NCBI RefSeq assembly: GCF_021325795.1
Contig: NZ_JAHPZX010000002.1
Span: 1 to 64,000 of the forward strand
Length of the DNA stretch: 64,000 bases
Direction: 5' to 3'
Source: Bordetella sp. LUAb4
Lineage (GTDB): Bacteria > Pseudomonadota > Gammaproteobacteria > Burkholderiales > Burkholderiaceae_B
Both the position numbers and the translations under genes were made by a program. The notes under the pieces are model-generated. The model had not been told where the DNA came from. It worked only from the letters and a program-made list of their open reading frames with translations, and did no database searches. Shown here in pieces: positions 47,967 to 57,935 of the stretch (its first letter is position 1; each line of letters begins with the position of its first letter).

Positions 47967-48198
47967 GTATTTGGAGTTGGTAGTCGGGTTTATCATCATC
48001 GCGTTTCATTGCCTGCTCTACGTAGCAGATAACATCCTGAGGCGATTCAACAAAAGCGTCAGCTACACCGATCCGGCGGGAAAAACGATACACCTGCGCG
48101 TACCACTGACCGCCAGTGCGCGTGAGATATGGCAAAGAATCGACGACTATTACGCGCAAGAAAAAGCCTCGTCCGAAGGACGAGGCAGGACTGCTTGA
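47947..48198 (+). CDS. Hypothetical small membrane protein
   Basis: 83 residues: one membrane helix near the N-terminus (LELVVGFIIIAFHCLLYVADNIL) and a soluble, charged C-terminal part (SYTDPAGKTIHLRVPLTASAREIWQRIDDYY). No family is recognised. GTG at 47947 is preferred over ATG at 47959 because GGAGG lies 4 bases before it. The last eight codons lie inside a terminator hairpin that serves the opposite strand. Confidence 0.5.
   Translation: MEDFMDKYLELVVGFIIIAFHCLLYVADNILRRFNKSVSYTDPAGKTIHLRVPLTASAREIWQRIDDYYAQEKASSEGRGRTA
48161..48186 (-). terminator. Intrinsic terminator of the chemoreceptor transcript
   Basis: On the minus strand GCCTCGTCC-TTC-GGACGAGGC is followed by TTTTT, a 9-bp GC stem with a U-tract, about 117 bases past the stop of the receptor at 48303. 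It overlaps the 3' end of the plus-strand small ORF. Confidence 0.88.
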
Positions 48199-48302
48199 CA
48201 CGTTGGCGCGCACGGCTGGCCGGCTGTCGTTGTGTCCAGTGTGGCGGCGTTGACGGACTTGGCCAGACCCGTCGTTGCCCCCTGTTATTCAGACTTATTC
48301 CA

Positions 48303-50042
48303 TTACGCTACCAGCGGCGTGGCATAGCCCGAGCCGCCCAACTGATGGGCCGGCACTTCAATGACCTGGCCTTCGTTGATCTTGAACACCGCCACGGCCT
48401 CGGCCAGGCGTTGCGCCTGTTCCTGCAGCGAACCCGCCGCGGCCGCCGCTTCTTCCACCAACGCCGCGTTCTGCTGTGTTACTTCGTCCATCTGCGACAC
48501 CGCCCGGTTGACCTGGTCGATACCGTTCGATTGCTCTTCGGACGCCGCCGAAATCTCACCCATGATGTCAGTAACACGCTTCACGGACGTGACGATCTCT
48601 TGCATCGTGGCACCGGCGCGCTCGACCTGTTGCGAACCCGCACCGACCTTGGTCACCGAGTCCTCGATCAGGCCCTTGATTTCCTTGGCGGCCTGGGCAC
48701 TGCGCTGCGCCAGCGAGCGCACTTCGCCCGCCACCACCGCGAAACCCTTGCCCTGTTCACCGGCACGCGCCGCTTCCACTGCCGCATTCAGCGCCAGGAT
48801 GTTGGTCTGGAACGCGATGCCGTCGATCACGCTGACGATTTCAGAGATCTTGCGCGAGCTGGCCGAAATGCCCTGCATCGTGCTGACCACTTCATTCACC
48901 GCTGAACCGCCCCGCTCCGCCACGGCCGACGCGCTGGCCGCCAACTGATTGGCCTGGCGCGCATTGTCGGCATTCTGCTTCACGGTCGACGCCAGTTCTT
49001 CCATCGACGCCGCGGTTTCTTCCAGCGAAGCCGCCTGCTGTTCGGTGCGGCTGGACAGGTCGGTATTGCCCGCGGAAATTTCACGCGAACCCACGTTGAT
49101 TTCATCCACGCCACGGCGCACCGTGGACACCGTGCGGGTCAGGCTTTCCTGCATGCGCTTGAGCGCCGCGTACAGCTGGCCGATTTCATTGTGCGAACGC
49201 ACGTCCACGCGCTGCGTCAGGTCGCCGCCGGCAATTTTCTCGAAGTGCTGGCCAGCCTCCACCAAGGGACGCACCACGGCACGGCCGAACACGACGCGCG
49301 ACACGATCATCAACAGGATGGCCGCACCCACCGCCACGGCAACCGCGATCAGCGCCAGGTCCAGATTGTGCTTGGCCTGGGCGTTGGTATCGTTCTGCTG
49401 GTCCTTGATGTACTTGGTGAATTCGTCGATCGCGTCGATGAAGGACGCGCTGCGCGGCACACCGTATTCCGTGTTCACCATATAGAAGGTGCTGTAGTCC
49501 TGGCTGCGCAGCGCCTCCACCATGGTGTCGATGCCGTCGTCGATATACGAACGGTAGCGCCGCACCAGATTCATCGACAGCTGACGGCCGGTATCGTCGT
49601 CCAGCATGTTTTTCTGGAAGTCGGCGAAGTTGTTGCGCACGCCGGCCAGCAGATCGTTGGCCTGTTTCAGCGTGTCGGCCGCATCGCGCTTGGCATTGCT
49701 GGCCGCCGACTGGCTGGCGCCCTCGACGGAGGCATCCTGCAGGCTACGGGCCGATTGCAGCAGCGCCACGCGGGCACGCAGCATATTGCCGTTGATCACC
49801 TGCACCTGCGACGCGCGATCCGTCAATTGGCCAAGCTCCAGCACCGCGTGATAGTTCTGGTTCAGGAAGAAGGCTGCCATGCCACCCACCGCCGCGATCA
49901 GCAGGGCGAAAACGGCGAGCACCACCATCAACATGGAACCCACGCGCACGTCCCGCACCGCGAACTTGCGCTTCACCTTGGGCGTGCGCGCTTTCTTCCT
50001 GTTTACTTTGGTCTTGCGGCCAGACTCGGTGATGGCTTCCAT
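48303..50042 (-). CDS. Methyl-accepting chemotaxis protein (Tar-like), no docking pentapeptide
   Basis: Chemoreceptor of 579 residues: basic N-terminus, membrane helix 1 (about 34-60), a four-helix-bundle periplasmic sensor (about 61-225), membrane helix 2 (about 228-250), HAMP (about 252-305) and the signalling rod. The hairpin tip [42 protein letters not shown] is intact, so it should couple to CheA/CheW. The C-terminus ([11 protein letters not shown]) has no WxxF pentapeptide. The signalling part is nearly identical at DNA level to that of the receptor at 50675. The ligand cannot be told. Confidence 0.95.
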   Translation of the reverse strand: MEAITESGRKTKVNRKKARTPKVKRKFAVRDVRVGSMLMVVLAVFALLIAAVGGMAAFFLNQNYHAVLELGQLTDRASQVQVINGNMLRARVALLQSARSLQDASVEGASQSAASNAKRDAADTLKQANDLLAGVRNNFADFQKNMLDDDTGRQLSMNLVRRYRSYIDDGIDTMVEALRSQDYSTFYMVNTEYGVPRSASFIDAIDEFTKYIKDQQNDTNAQAKHNLDLALIAVAVAVGAAILLMIVSRVVFGRAVVRPLVEAGQHFEKIAGGDLTQRVDVRSHNEIGQLYAALKRMQESLTRTVSTVRRGVDEINVGSREISAGNTDLSSRTEQQAASLEETAASMEELASTVKQNADNARQANQLAASASAVAERGGSAVNEVVSTMQGISASSRKISEIVSVIDGIAFQTNILALNAAVEAARAGEQGKGFAVVAGEVRSLAQRSAQAAKEIKGLIEDSVTKVGAGSQQVERAGATMQEIVTSVKRVTDIMGEISAASEEQSNGIDQVNRAVSQMDEVTQQNAALVEEAAAAAGSLQEQAQRLAEAVAVFKINEGQVIEVPAHQLGGSGYATPLVA

Positions 50043-50124
50043 GTAACTTCTCCCAAACTTCCTCTAATACTGATTATGGCCGCGCGCCGCCCTGGAACGG
50101 TTGGCGCGGTCAGCGATAACGCCG

Positions 50125-50661
50125 CTAGCGCGGCGTCGCGGTTTTCCCATCGGACGCCGGCGTGGTGACGGGCCCGTTCCCCGGGATAACAATAGGCATC
50201 GAAGCCGGGTCTTCCGCCGCAGCCGGCAGGACGATAGGCGACAGGTCCGGCGGCGCCGACGGCGGCACGTAGACCCCCAGCAGCTTTTGCCGGCTGTCGC
50301 CTGACAGCATGACGTTGTCCGTATCCACCAGCCTGATCAGGCGGCCATCGGCGCCGAATTGCAACAGCGTGGATTTATGCGCGTAAACGGCGTCGGTCAC
50401 CAGCGAAAGCTTGTAGTCCCACCGAGCCAGCGTGGTGCCGTCGCTTTGCGGGAACTGTTGGGTGGGCGGCGCGTTGAACGCACGCGTCGCCTCCATCATG
50501 GTCGATTGGCCCGGTACCAACCCGGCAACGCGCTCGTCGGTGTAATAACGGCCGGTCGTGAAGGAACAGGCCGCCAGCGACATGGCGCCGGCAAGCGCCC
50601 CCGCACAAGTCAGGGTGCGCATGACGCGATAGAGTCCGGGGCGGAGGCGGATGGCGGCCAT
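50125..50661 (-). CDS. Small outer-membrane lipoprotein, BamE/SmpA-like fold possible
   Basis: 178 residues with a signal sequence ending in a lipobox (SLAAC; Cys is the lipidation site). The mature part LVPGQSTMMEATRAFNAPPTQQFPQSDGTTLARWDY resembles the SmpA/BamE pattern (G-x-S-x3-E-x6-PT-x-DG-x-W-Y), then a Pro-rich tail. Starts at 50661 (MAAIRLR) or 50622 (MRTLTC) are both possible; both keep the signal. It lies between two chemoreceptors, 13 bases after the first; a link to motility is not shown. Confidence 0.72.
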   Translation of the reverse strand: MAAIRLRPGLYRVMRTLTCAGALAGAMSLAACSFTTGRYYTDERVAGLVPGQSTMMEATRAFNAPPTQQFPQSDGTTLARWDYKLSLVTDAVYAHKSTLLQFGADGRLIRLVDTDNVMLSGDSRQKLLGVYVPPSAPPDLSPIVLPAAAEDPASMPIVIPGNGPVTTPASDGKTATPR

Positions 50662-50674
50662 GGCGTGTTGTTGC

Positions 50675-52606
50675 TTAAAAGGATTCCCAATCGTCATCGC
50701 TGACGGTGGCGGTCGCCGCCGGTTTGCGCGGCGCCATGGCGGCAGCGGGTGCCGCCGCGGGCGCGCTGCGGGTCACGCGGGCAGCGGGCTTGGCCACGGC
50801 AGCCGGCTCCGCCGCGGCCGCCGCACGGCGCGCCGCGGGAGCTGGCGCGCTGGCCGCCGAAGCCGCGGAGGTGGGGGCCGCGGCCGCCTTGGCCGGTGCC
50901 GCCGCCGGGCTCGAATTGTCCAGGCGCGGAAGATCCGCCGTCACGGCCGGCGCGGCTTGACGTGCCGCCGGCCTGGCGGCCGGCGCGGGCCGGGGCGCGG
51001 CCATGCGCGGTGCCACGGGTGCCGCCAACTGCTGCGCCGCCACTTCGATGACCTGGCCTTGATTGATCTTGAACACGGCCACGGCTTCGGCAAGGCGCTG
51101 CGCCTGTTCCTGCAGCGAACCCGCCGCGGCCGCCGCCTCTTCCACCAGCGCCGCGTTCTGCTGCGTCACTTCGTCCATCTGCGACACGGCGCGGTTGACC
51201 TGGTCGATACCGCTGGACTGCTCTTCGGACGCCGCCGAGATCTCGCCCATGATGTCCGTCACGCGTCGGACCGACGTGACGATTTCCTGCATCGTGGCAC
51301 CGGCGCGCTCGACCTGTTGCGAACCCGCCCCGACCTTGGTTACCGAGTCCTCGATCAGGCCCTTGATTTCCTTGGCGGCCTGGGCGCTACGTTGCGCCAG
51401 CGAGCGCACTTCGCCCGCCACCACCGCGAAACCCTTGCCCTGTTCACCGGCACGCGCCGCTTCCACCGCGGCGTTCAGCGCCAGGATGTTGGTCTGGAAG
51501 GCAATGCCGTCGATCACGCTGACAATTTCAGAGATCTTGCGCGAGCTGGCCGAAATGCCCTGCATCGTGCTGACCACTTCATTCACCGCCGAACCGCCCC
51601 GCTCCGCCACGTCCGACGCGCTGGCCGCCAACTGGTTGGCCTGGCGCGCATTGTCGGCGTTCTGCTTCACGGTCGACGCCAATTGCTCCATCGACGCCGC
51701 GGTTTCTTCCAGCGAAGCCGCTTGCTGCTCGGTACGGCTGGACAGATCGGTATTGCCCGCGGAAATCTCACGCGCACCGACATTGATCTCTTCCACGCCA
51801 CGGCGCACCGTGGACACCGTGCGGGTCAGGCTTTCCTGCATGCGCTTGACGGCGCCATACAGCAAGCCGATTTCATTGGTGGACTGCACTTCCACGCGTT
51901 GCGTGAAGTCGCCCGTCGCGATACGGTCGAAATGCGCGCCGGCATCGTGCAACGGGCGCAACAGCGTGCGGCTGATGAACAGCCAGCAGCCCACGGCCAG
52001 CAGCAAGGCAATGGCCACCATGACGATGGTCACGATCTGCGAACGCGTGAAGTCGTCGTGGCCCTTGCTTACCAGCGCGTCCGTGGCCGTATCCATACCG
52101 TCCCAGAAAGCCTGGAACGCGCGATCCACGCCTTCGTTGGCAACGCGGATATCTTCAACCGTCTTCTCGAACGCACCCAGATCCTTGGCGCGAATGGCAT
52201 TGGCCTGTTGGTCCAGCACGGCATTCATTCTGCGATAAGCGGCCTCGACATCGGCAACCAGCTTTTCCGTACCTTCCAGCTTCGGCGATTTGGCGTATGT
52301 CTCGTAAGACTTGGTGCCCGCGGCGCGGTACTTCGCCATATTGTCGACGCTCTGCAACGCCTGGTCCGACTTACCTTCGCGCAGCAAGTTATAACCGTTC
52401 CACAGGCTTAAACGGCCGCGCAGGGTTTTGCCGTAGGTGTTATAGAGCGCCGTCACCTGGTCGCTATAGACCAGGTTCAACTCGTCGGCCTTGGTATTCA
52501 TGGACCGCAAGCCCAACCAGTTGGTGCCGTTGGACACCAGCATGGCTACCAGGTAGAGCGCCAGGACCAGGATGATGCTGGTCCGGATTTTCAGATTCGA
52601 GAACAT
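50675..52606 (-). CDS. Methyl-accepting chemotaxis protein with C-terminal CheR/CheB docking pentapeptide
   Basis: Chemoreceptor of 643 residues: membrane helix 1 (about 10-29), periplasmic four-helix sensor (about 30-190), membrane helix 2 (about 191-211), HAMP (about 212-265) and a signalling rod with the same hairpin tip as the receptor at 48303. After the rod come about 120 residues rich in Ala/Pro and then DWESF at the very end, which fits the xWxxF tether that recruits CheR and CheB (NWETF in E. coli Tar/Tsr). The sensor domain differs wholly from that of the other receptor. It follows flgL by 66 bases. Confidence 0.96.
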   Translation of the reverse strand: MFSNLKIRTSIILVLALYLVAMLVSNGTNWLGLRSMNTKADELNLVYSDQVTALYNTYGKTLRGRLSLWNGYNLLREGKSDQALQSVDNMAKYRAAGTKSYETYAKSPKLEGTEKLVADVEAAYRRMNAVLDQQANAIRAKDLGAFEKTVEDIRVANEGVDRAFQAFWDGMDTATDALVSKGHDDFTRSQIVTIVMVAIALLLAVGCWLFISRTLLRPLHDAGAHFDRIATGDFTQRVEVQSTNEIGLLYGAVKRMQESLTRTVSTVRRGVEEINVGAREISAGNTDLSSRTEQQAASLEETAASMEQLASTVKQNADNARQANQLAASASDVAERGGSAVNEVVSTMQGISASSRKISEIVSVIDGIAFQTNILALNAAVEAARAGEQGKGFAVVAGEVRSLAQRSAQAAKEIKGLIEDSVTKVGAGSQQVERAGATMQEIVTSVRRVTDIMGEISAASEEQSSGIDQVNRAVSQMDEVTQQNAALVEEAAAAAGSLQEQAQRLAEAVAVFKINQGQVIEVAAQQLAAPVAPRMAAPRPAPAARPAARQAAPAVTADLPRLDNSSPAAAPAKAAAAPTSAASAASAPAPAARRAAAAAEPAAVAKPAARVTRSAPAAAPAAAMAPRKPAATATVSDDDWESF

Positions 52607-52635
52607 TCTGTCTTTCTATCCCGCCATTACGCCGC

Positions 52636-52658
52636 GTCCGGACGGAGGATCCCCGGAC
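52636..52658 (-). other. Hairpin between flgL and the chemoreceptor
   Basis: GTCCGG and CCGGAC around 11 bases, in the 66-base gap. There is no T-run, so read-through from flgKL into the receptor is plausible. Confidence 0.4.
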
Positions 52659-52672
52659 CGCGACGTGACGCT

Positions 52673-53917
52673 TTATTTATTCATGCTGAAGAGACTGACG
52701 CTCTGGATCGACTGGAACGCGGCCATCGAGGCCTGCAACGCCACGTTCTGCAATGTCAGAGAGGAGTATGCCGAGTAGTAGTCGAGCCCGGTCAGGTCCG
52801 ACAGCACTTTGTTGGCCGTGAGCGAACGCTGATTGCCGGTGCTGGTGAGCGCATCCAGCTCGTTCATGCGGGCGCCTACCGACGCCTGCACGGTCGACAC
52901 ATTGTCCAGGTTGATCGAGAGCTTGCGCGCCGCCGTCGTCAGCGTGTTGCGCAGCGCGGCCGACGCGCTCGCATCGGCCTGCGAAGGCGAGCCCAACGCC
53001 GAGATCAACTGGTCCATGGTCGCGAACACGTCCATGTCGGCACCTTGCGCCGGCTCCACCGTGAAACTGTCGCCGTCGGCGGGGGCGCCCGACAGCGTCA
53101 TCGTCACGCCGCCCATGTCGATGGTGTCGCCATCGGTATAGGCAGCGGGCGCCGACGTCGTCGAGGTGCCCGTCTTGTCGGTCGTGGTGACGGTGTAGGT
53201 GGTGTCGCCCGTGGTGGCGTCGATGGCGAAATCGATCTTGAAGGTCGAACCGGCGGCGGCGCCGCCCGTCTGCACATTCGGCGCCAGGAAGGTCGCGGTG
53301 CCGGTGTTGGTCGCGCCGGCCGAACCGATATAGGACGTGGTGCCGGGATTGGCGCGGTTGAAGATGTCCGAGCCGATATCCGACGACGACATCTGGCGCG
53401 CCTGGTCCACCTGGATGGTGCGTTGGCCGGTGTCGCCGGCATAGGTGATGGCGCCGGTGGTCGGGTCCTTCACATAAGCCGCGCTACCGCTCTGGTAGCC
53501 GGAGAACATGTATTGGCCGCTGCCGTCGGTGCTGTTGGCCAGGGCGAACAAGGCGTCGCGCGAATTGGTCAGCACGGTGGCCAGCGTCTGGCGGTCGGTA
53601 TCGGACAACGTGCCGTTACCCGCCTGCACCACCTTCTCCATCGCGGCCGTGATGTTGTTGATGATGGAATCCAGCGTGTTGTCTTCGTTGCCCAGCGACG
53701 TGTTCGCCACGGCGCGGTTGCTGGCGTAGTTGCCGACCATCGACAGATTCTGGCTGGCGGTGATCGCCTGGCCAGCCGCCAGCGGATCATCCGAAGGCGT
53801 GACGATGCGGCGGCCGCTGCTGAGCTGCTGTTGCAGGCCCAGCAAAGAAGACTGGCTGTTCAGAATGCCATTCAGGCCGCTCTGATAAATCATCGAGGTG
53901 CTCAGACGCACGGTCAT
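52673..53917 (-). CDS. flgL: Flagellar hook-filament junction protein FlgL (HAP3)
   Basis: Second junction protein between hook and filament. The 414-residue protein has the flagellin-like N-terminal helices (MIYQSGLNGILNSQSSLLGLQQQLSSGRRIVTPSDDPLAAGQAI) and C-terminal helices (INLDNVSTVQASVGARMNELDAL; LTGLDYYSAYSSLTLQNVALQASMAAF) with a variable Thr/Gly-rich centre. 43 bases after flgK; CCGGAG before the start. Confidence 0.96.
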   Translation of the reverse strand: MTVRLSTSMIYQSGLNGILNSQSSLLGLQQQLSSGRRIVTPSDDPLAAGQAITASQNLSMVGNYASNRAVANTSLGNEDNTLDSIINNITAAMEKVVQAGNGTLSDTDRQTLATVLTNSRDALFALANSTDGSGQYMFSGYQSGSAAYVKDPTTGAITYAGDTGQRTIQVDQARQMSSSDIGSDIFNRANPGTTSYIGSAGATNTGTATFLAPNVQTGGAAAGSTFKIDFAIDATTGDTTYTVTTTDKTGTSTTSAPAAYTDGDTIDMGGVTMTLSGAPADGDSFTVEPAQGADMDVFATMDQLISALGSPSQADASASAALRNTLTTAARKLSINLDNVSTVQASVGARMNELDALTSTGNQRSLTANKVLSDLTGLDYYSAYSSLTLQNVALQASMAAFQSIQSVSLFSMNK

Positions 53918-53960
53918 GCTATAGCTCCGGAAATTCTAGGCTGGCGTTTTCGATACGGAC

Positions 53961-55616
53961 TTACTGGATTCCCAACAGGGACTGGAAGACCGAACTGGCG
54001 ACGTCGATGACTTTGGCGGCGGCCTGGTACTGCTGCTGGAACATGCTCAGGCTGACGTATTCTTCGTTCAGGTTCACTCCCGACACCGATTGCTGGTCGG
54101 TCTGGCGCTGGGCAACCACGGATTGCTGGGCCTTGTCGTTGGCCTTGGCGCTGGCCGCCTGCTGGCCCACGGTGTTGACGATTTGCGAGTAGGCGTCGGT
54201 CACGCTAAGCGTACCGCCAGCCAGTGTCTTGCTGGTTTGCAGCTGCGCCATGGCCAGGGCGTTGTTGCCGTTGGCGGAGCCGGGGTTGGTCGTATCGGAC
54301 GCGGCGATCTTGCTGGGATCGGTCAGTGCGACGCCCATTTGGCCCGCGGCGTCGCGCGTCGGGTTCAACACCCACTTGTCGCCATCGGCCGGCGTGCCGC
54401 TGAGGTTCAGGCTCAGGCCATCGAATTCCATCGGCGGCGTGGTGCCGTCACCGGTGTAGACCTGCTTGCCGTCCGAACGCGTCACCGTGTAGTCGCCACC
54501 CGAGTAGCTGATGGTGTAGTCGTTCGTCGTCAGCGCATTGGCGTCGGTGTAGTCGGCCGTAATGGCGCCGCTACCCGTGTTCTTGGCATTCGCCAGGCCC
54601 TTGGGCGTACCCAACGAAAACATGGCCTCGCCGGCATCGCCGTTCAAGTCTATGCCCTGCTCCTGCAGCGCATTGAACGAAGTGGCCAGGCCCACGGCCA
54701 TCTGGCCCAGCTTGTTCTGCAGCGCGTCCAGCGATTGCGAGCGGAACTGCAACAAACCGCCCAGGCTGCCCTGGGTGATGGCGGTGTCCTTCATTTCCAC
54801 GGTCGTGGTAGCGCCGCCGGGGCCGGTGGGCACGGTGTAGGCAACCACGGTGCGCGAGGGATCGGCGGCCGAGGCCACCGCTTGCAGCTTGTAAACCGTG
54901 GTGCCGGACAGCATGGACTGGCCGCTGGACAGGGAGATATCCACCGCGTAGCCGTTGGAGGCCGTCGAAGTGCGGATGCCGACCACCTGGCCCAACTGCT
55001 GCACCACCGCGTCACGCTGATCCATCAGGTCGTTGGGCGCATTGCCGGCGCCGTTGCTGACGGCCGCGACGATCTGCTTGTTGAGCGTATTGATGGTGTC
55101 CAGATAGCTGTTGATCTGGTCTACCGAAGACGAGACCTGGGTATTGAGGCCGGTGCGCTGGGTTTGCAGATCCGTGTAGGCGGAATTGATCTGGCTGACC
55201 AGGCTCTGGGCCTTGCCGATCAGATCCTGGCGGGTGGCGGCATCGGCGGGCGAGCTGGCGACGGCGTTCAGCGACGTGAAGAAGGCACTCAGCGCCGGCG
55301 ACACCCCGGTCGTGTCGTCGCCCAGCATATTGTCGACCTGGGTCAACTGCGTCAGCAACGTGGACGTGGCGCCGCCCGTGCTCTGGGCCTGCACCAATTG
55401 GTTGTACAGGAAACCGCTGTATTGGCGCTGCACGGTGTCGACCATCACGCCGCGGCCGTAGTAGCCCGAACCCGTGGCAGTGGCGCCGGCCGTCGCCGTG
55501 ATCACTTTCTGAAGGTTATAGCCATCCGTCCCCGAGTTATCGATGTTGTGACCAGTGACCGTCAGGCCGGCCTGCGCTGCGTTCAGGCCACTCAGGCCCA
55601 GGCTGAACAAACTCAT
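53961..55616 (-). CDS. flgK: Flagellar hook-associated protein FlgK (HAP1)
   Basis: First junction protein. The 551-residue product begins SLFSLGLSGLNAAQAGLTVTGHNIDNSGTDGYNLQK, the axial-protein N-terminus, and ends QYQAAAKVIDVASSVFQSLLGIQ. The start at 55616 is the family start; the frame extends to 55673 but that part is the promoter spacer. GAGG lies 9 bases upstream. It is preceded by its own sigma-28 promoter. Confidence 0.97.
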   Translation of the reverse strand: MSLFSLGLSGLNAAQAGLTVTGHNIDNSGTDGYNLQKVITATAGATATGSGYYGRGVMVDTVQRQYSGFLYNQLVQAQSTGGATSTLLTQLTQVDNMLGDDTTGVSPALSAFFTSLNAVASSPADAATRQDLIGKAQSLVSQINSAYTDLQTQRTGLNTQVSSSVDQINSYLDTINTLNKQIVAAVSNGAGNAPNDLMDQRDAVVQQLGQVVGIRTSTASNGYAVDISLSSGQSMLSGTTVYKLQAVASAADPSRTVVAYTVPTGPGGATTTVEMKDTAITQGSLGGLLQFRSQSLDALQNKLGQMAVGLATSFNALQEQGIDLNGDAGEAMFSLGTPKGLANAKNTGSGAITADYTDANALTTNDYTISYSGGDYTVTRSDGKQVYTGDGTTPPMEFDGLSLNLSGTPADGDKWVLNPTRDAAGQMGVALTDPSKIAASDTTNPGSANGNNALAMAQLQTSKTLAGGTLSVTDAYSQIVNTVGQQAASAKANDKAQQSVVAQRQTDQQSVSGVNLNEEYVSLSMFQQQYQAAAKVIDVASSVFQSLLGIQ

Positions 55617-55663
55617 GTCGTGATGCCTCTGCAAAATACCGTGCGAGTTCTCGGGATACCCGA

Positions 55664-55690
55664 TTAACGGCAACGATCCGCAAAAATTTA
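55664..55690 (-). promoter_or_regulatory. Sigma-28 (FliA) promoter of flgKL
   Basis: On the minus strand TAAATTTT, 11 bases, GCCGTTAA: one mismatch per element to TAAAGTTT-N11-GCCGATAA, with exact spacing. Located 48 bases before flgK and after the flgJ stop. It can also drive the chemoreceptors downstream. Confidence 0.85.
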
Positions 55691-55736
55691 GCGTTATCTA
55701 TCGATTGCTACTGAAACTTGTACCGTGACGTTGCCA

Positions 55737-56801
55737 TCAGATCTTGCCCCCGTCGCCGCCCAGGCGGGCCGCCGCGGCGGCAGCGCCTGCGCGTCCGCCC
55801 CGCAACTGGCCCATGATGCCGATCAACTTCTCCGCGTAGCGCGGATCGGTGGCGTAACCGGCTGCCTGGATGCGGCGCGCCGCGTCCACTTCGTCGCGGG
55901 CCTGCGTCACTGCTTCATAGCGCGGGCTGCCCCCGATCAAGCGGGCATAGTCGGCGAAAGACTCGGCGTAGGAGTTGTAGGCACGGAAAGGCTGCGGCAA
56001 TTTCCTGGCAACCGGATGGCCGGCCCCAACGTCTTCATATTCAGTGGTCATCACATTGACGACCTTGCCCTTCCAACCCTCATTGGCCTTGATGCCGAAC
56101 AGGTTGTAGCTGGTCCGGCCGTCCTCGTAGCGGATTTCGCGCTTGCCCCAGCCGGATTCCAGGGCCGCCTGGCCCAGGATCAGGCGGGCCGGCACGCCGC
56201 TCATGCGTTCCGCGGCCTTGGCGGCGGATGCCATCTGGGAAACGAACTGAACGACATGCTCCGGCGCGCCTTCGGCCGCCGCCAAGGCGCGGTCCGACGG
56301 CCGGTTGCGGTCCAGCACGCGCAACAGGGCCGCCAATTCCGGCGACAGACTGGCACCGGGACGGGGCGGCGCCAGATGGCCGCGCATGTCCAGCGCCATC
56401 TCGCCCTGGGAGGGATCGCCCGCATTGGCCTGGGCAGCGTCATCGACCACCGAGCCGGCCGGCGGCTCCGCATCGCCGTTCTGGGCCCGCATCTGGCGCA
56501 GCAGCGACTGCGCCAGGCCGATGCCCGGCGTGGCCAGTTGCAAAGCCAGCTGTTCGTCGGCCATGGACTGCATCATGCGCGACTGCTCGGAATCGAACAG
56601 GCCACTCTTCATGGTGGCCTCGCGCATGCGCTTGAGCATCATCTGCAGATAGATGGCCTCGAACTGCTTGGCCACCTCGGCCTGCTTGTCCGCGCTATTC
56701 GGGTTGACGCTGACATCGCGCTTGAGCGCGCCCAGCGAGCCGAAATCGAATATCGAGGACTGCGCCGAATCCAGCGTGCCGGTGCCGGACTGGATAGCCA
56801 T
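55737..56801 (-). CDS. flgJ: Flagellar rod assembly protein/peptidoglycan hydrolase FlgJ
   Basis: Opens the peptidoglycan for the rod and caps the growing rod. The 354-residue protein has the N-terminal rod-cap domain (AKQFEAIYLQMMLKRMREATMKSGLFDSEQSRMMQSMADEQLA, about 45-90), a variable linker, and a glucosaminidase domain (about 195-335; LGQAALESGWGKREI with the catalytic Glu, then YNLFGIKA). Both domains are present, as in other beta-proteobacteria. 2 bases after flgI. Confidence 0.97.
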   Translation of the reverse strand: MAIQSGTGTLDSAQSSIFDFGSLGALKRDVSVNPNSADKQAEVAKQFEAIYLQMMLKRMREATMKSGLFDSEQSRMMQSMADEQLALQLATPGIGLAQSLLRQMRAQNGDAEPPAGSVVDDAAQANAGDPSQGEMALDMRGHLAPPRPGASLSPELAALLRVLDRNRPSDRALAAAEGAPEHVVQFVSQMASAAKAAERMSGVPARLILGQAALESGWGKREIRYEDGRTSYNLFGIKANEGWKGKVVNVMTTEYEDVGAGHPVARKLPQPFRAYNSYAESFADYARLIGGSPRYEAVTQARDEVDAARRIQAAGYATDPRYAEKLIGIMGQLRGGRAGAAAAAARLGGDGGKI

Positions 56802-56803
56802 GA

Positions 56804-57934
56804 TCAGATGATCTCCAGCTCGGCGCGCAGGGCGCCGGCGGTCTGCATGGCCTGCAGGATGGCCAGCAGGTCCTGCGGCGTGGCGCCCAGCGCATTGAGC
56901 GCGCGCACCACGTCGGCCAGGTTGGCGCTGGTGCGCACCCGCTGCAAGGAACCGTTTTCCTGGCGCACATCGATCTGGGTATTCGGCACCACCACGGTCT
57001 GGCCGCCACCGAAGGGCGTGTTCGGCTGCGAGACGGCGTTGGTCTGGTTGACCACCACCGACAGATTGCCGTGCGCCACCGCGGCCTCCTCTATCATCAC
57101 CGTGCGGTTCATCACCACCGACCCGGTCCGGGCGTTGATGATGACCTTGGCCGCGGCCGGGGCACGCGTCACCTGCAGGTTTTCGACCTGGGACAGGAAA
57201 GCCGCCTGCCCCGCCGGGTCCATGGGTGCCTGCAGGCGGATGACACGGCCGTCCACCACCGATGCGGTGCCCTGGCCGAAGCGCTGGTTCAAGGCCGCCG
57301 ACACATTCTGCGTCGTGCCGAAGTCCAGCTCGTTCATTTCCAGGAAGATGTTGCCGTCGCGCGCGAACGTGGTCGGCACGGCGCGTTCGACGATGGCGCC
57401 GTTGCTGATGCGCCCGCCATTGAGCTGGTTGATGGTCACGCTGGAACCGCCGGCCGAGGCGCCGGCGCCACCCACCACCAGGTTGCCCTGGGCAATCGCG
57501 TAGACCTGGCCGTCGGCGCCCTTCATCGGCGTCATCAGCAGCGTGCCGCCGCGCAGGCTCTTGGCGTTACCCATGGCGGACACCACCACGTCGGCGGTCT
57601 GGCCGGGACGGGCGAACGCCGGCAGCGTCATGGTGACCATCACGGCCGCCACGTTCTTCAGCTGCATATTGGTATTGGACGGTACCGTCACGCCCAGCTG
57701 CGACAACATATTCGTCAGGCTTTGCTGGGTGAACGGGGTCTGGCGCACCTGGTCGCCGGTGCCATCCAGGCCGACGATCAGCCCGTAGCCGATCAGCTGG
57801 TTGCCCCGCACGCCCTGGATGGAGGACAGGTCCTTGAGGCGCTCGGCGTGAGCGGCGCCGGCCAGCATGGCGCTGGCCACGCAGGCGCGCAACAGCACGG
57901 AGGCCAGAGCGGAAAAGGCGGAGGAGAGCTTCAT
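56804..57934 (-). CDS. flgI: Flagellar P-ring protein FlgI
   Basis: Periplasmic bushing of the rod. The 376-residue protein has a signal peptide (ending MLAGAAHA) and the start of the mature chain [31 protein letters not shown], the family hallmark; [18 protein letters not shown] follows. The ATG at 57934 is chosen: it is one base after the flgH stop, and an upstream TTG would lengthen the signal without a better ribosome site. Confidence 0.97.
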   Translation of the reverse strand: MKLSSAFSALASVLLRACVASAMLAGAAHAERLKDLSSIQGVRGNQLIGYGLIVGLDGTGDQVRQTPFTQQSLTNMLSQLGVTVPSNTNMQLKNVAAVMVTMTLPAFARPGQTADVVVSAMGNAKSLRGGTLLMTPMKGADGQVYAIAQGNLVVGGAGASAGGSSVTINQLNGGRISNGAIVERAVPTTFARDGNIFLEMNELDFGTTQNVSAALNQRFGQGTASVVDGRVIRLQAPMDPAGQAAFLSQVENLQVTRAPAAAKVIINARTGSVVMNRTVMIEEAAVAHGNLSVVVNQTNAVSQPNTPFGGGQTVVVPNTQIDVRQENGSLQRVRTSANLADVVRALNALGATPQDLLAILQAMQTAGALRAELEII

Positions 57935-57935
57935 A

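Noticed and set aside
52607-52680. Sigma-28 promoter (TAAAGCGT) before the chemoreceptor at 50675
   Set aside because: At 11 bases the downstream element reads CCGGGGAT, too far from GCCGATAA.
54090-55667. Plus-strand open frame of 525 codons opposite flgK
   Set aside because: Antisense shadow with no recognisable domain; flgK fills the region.
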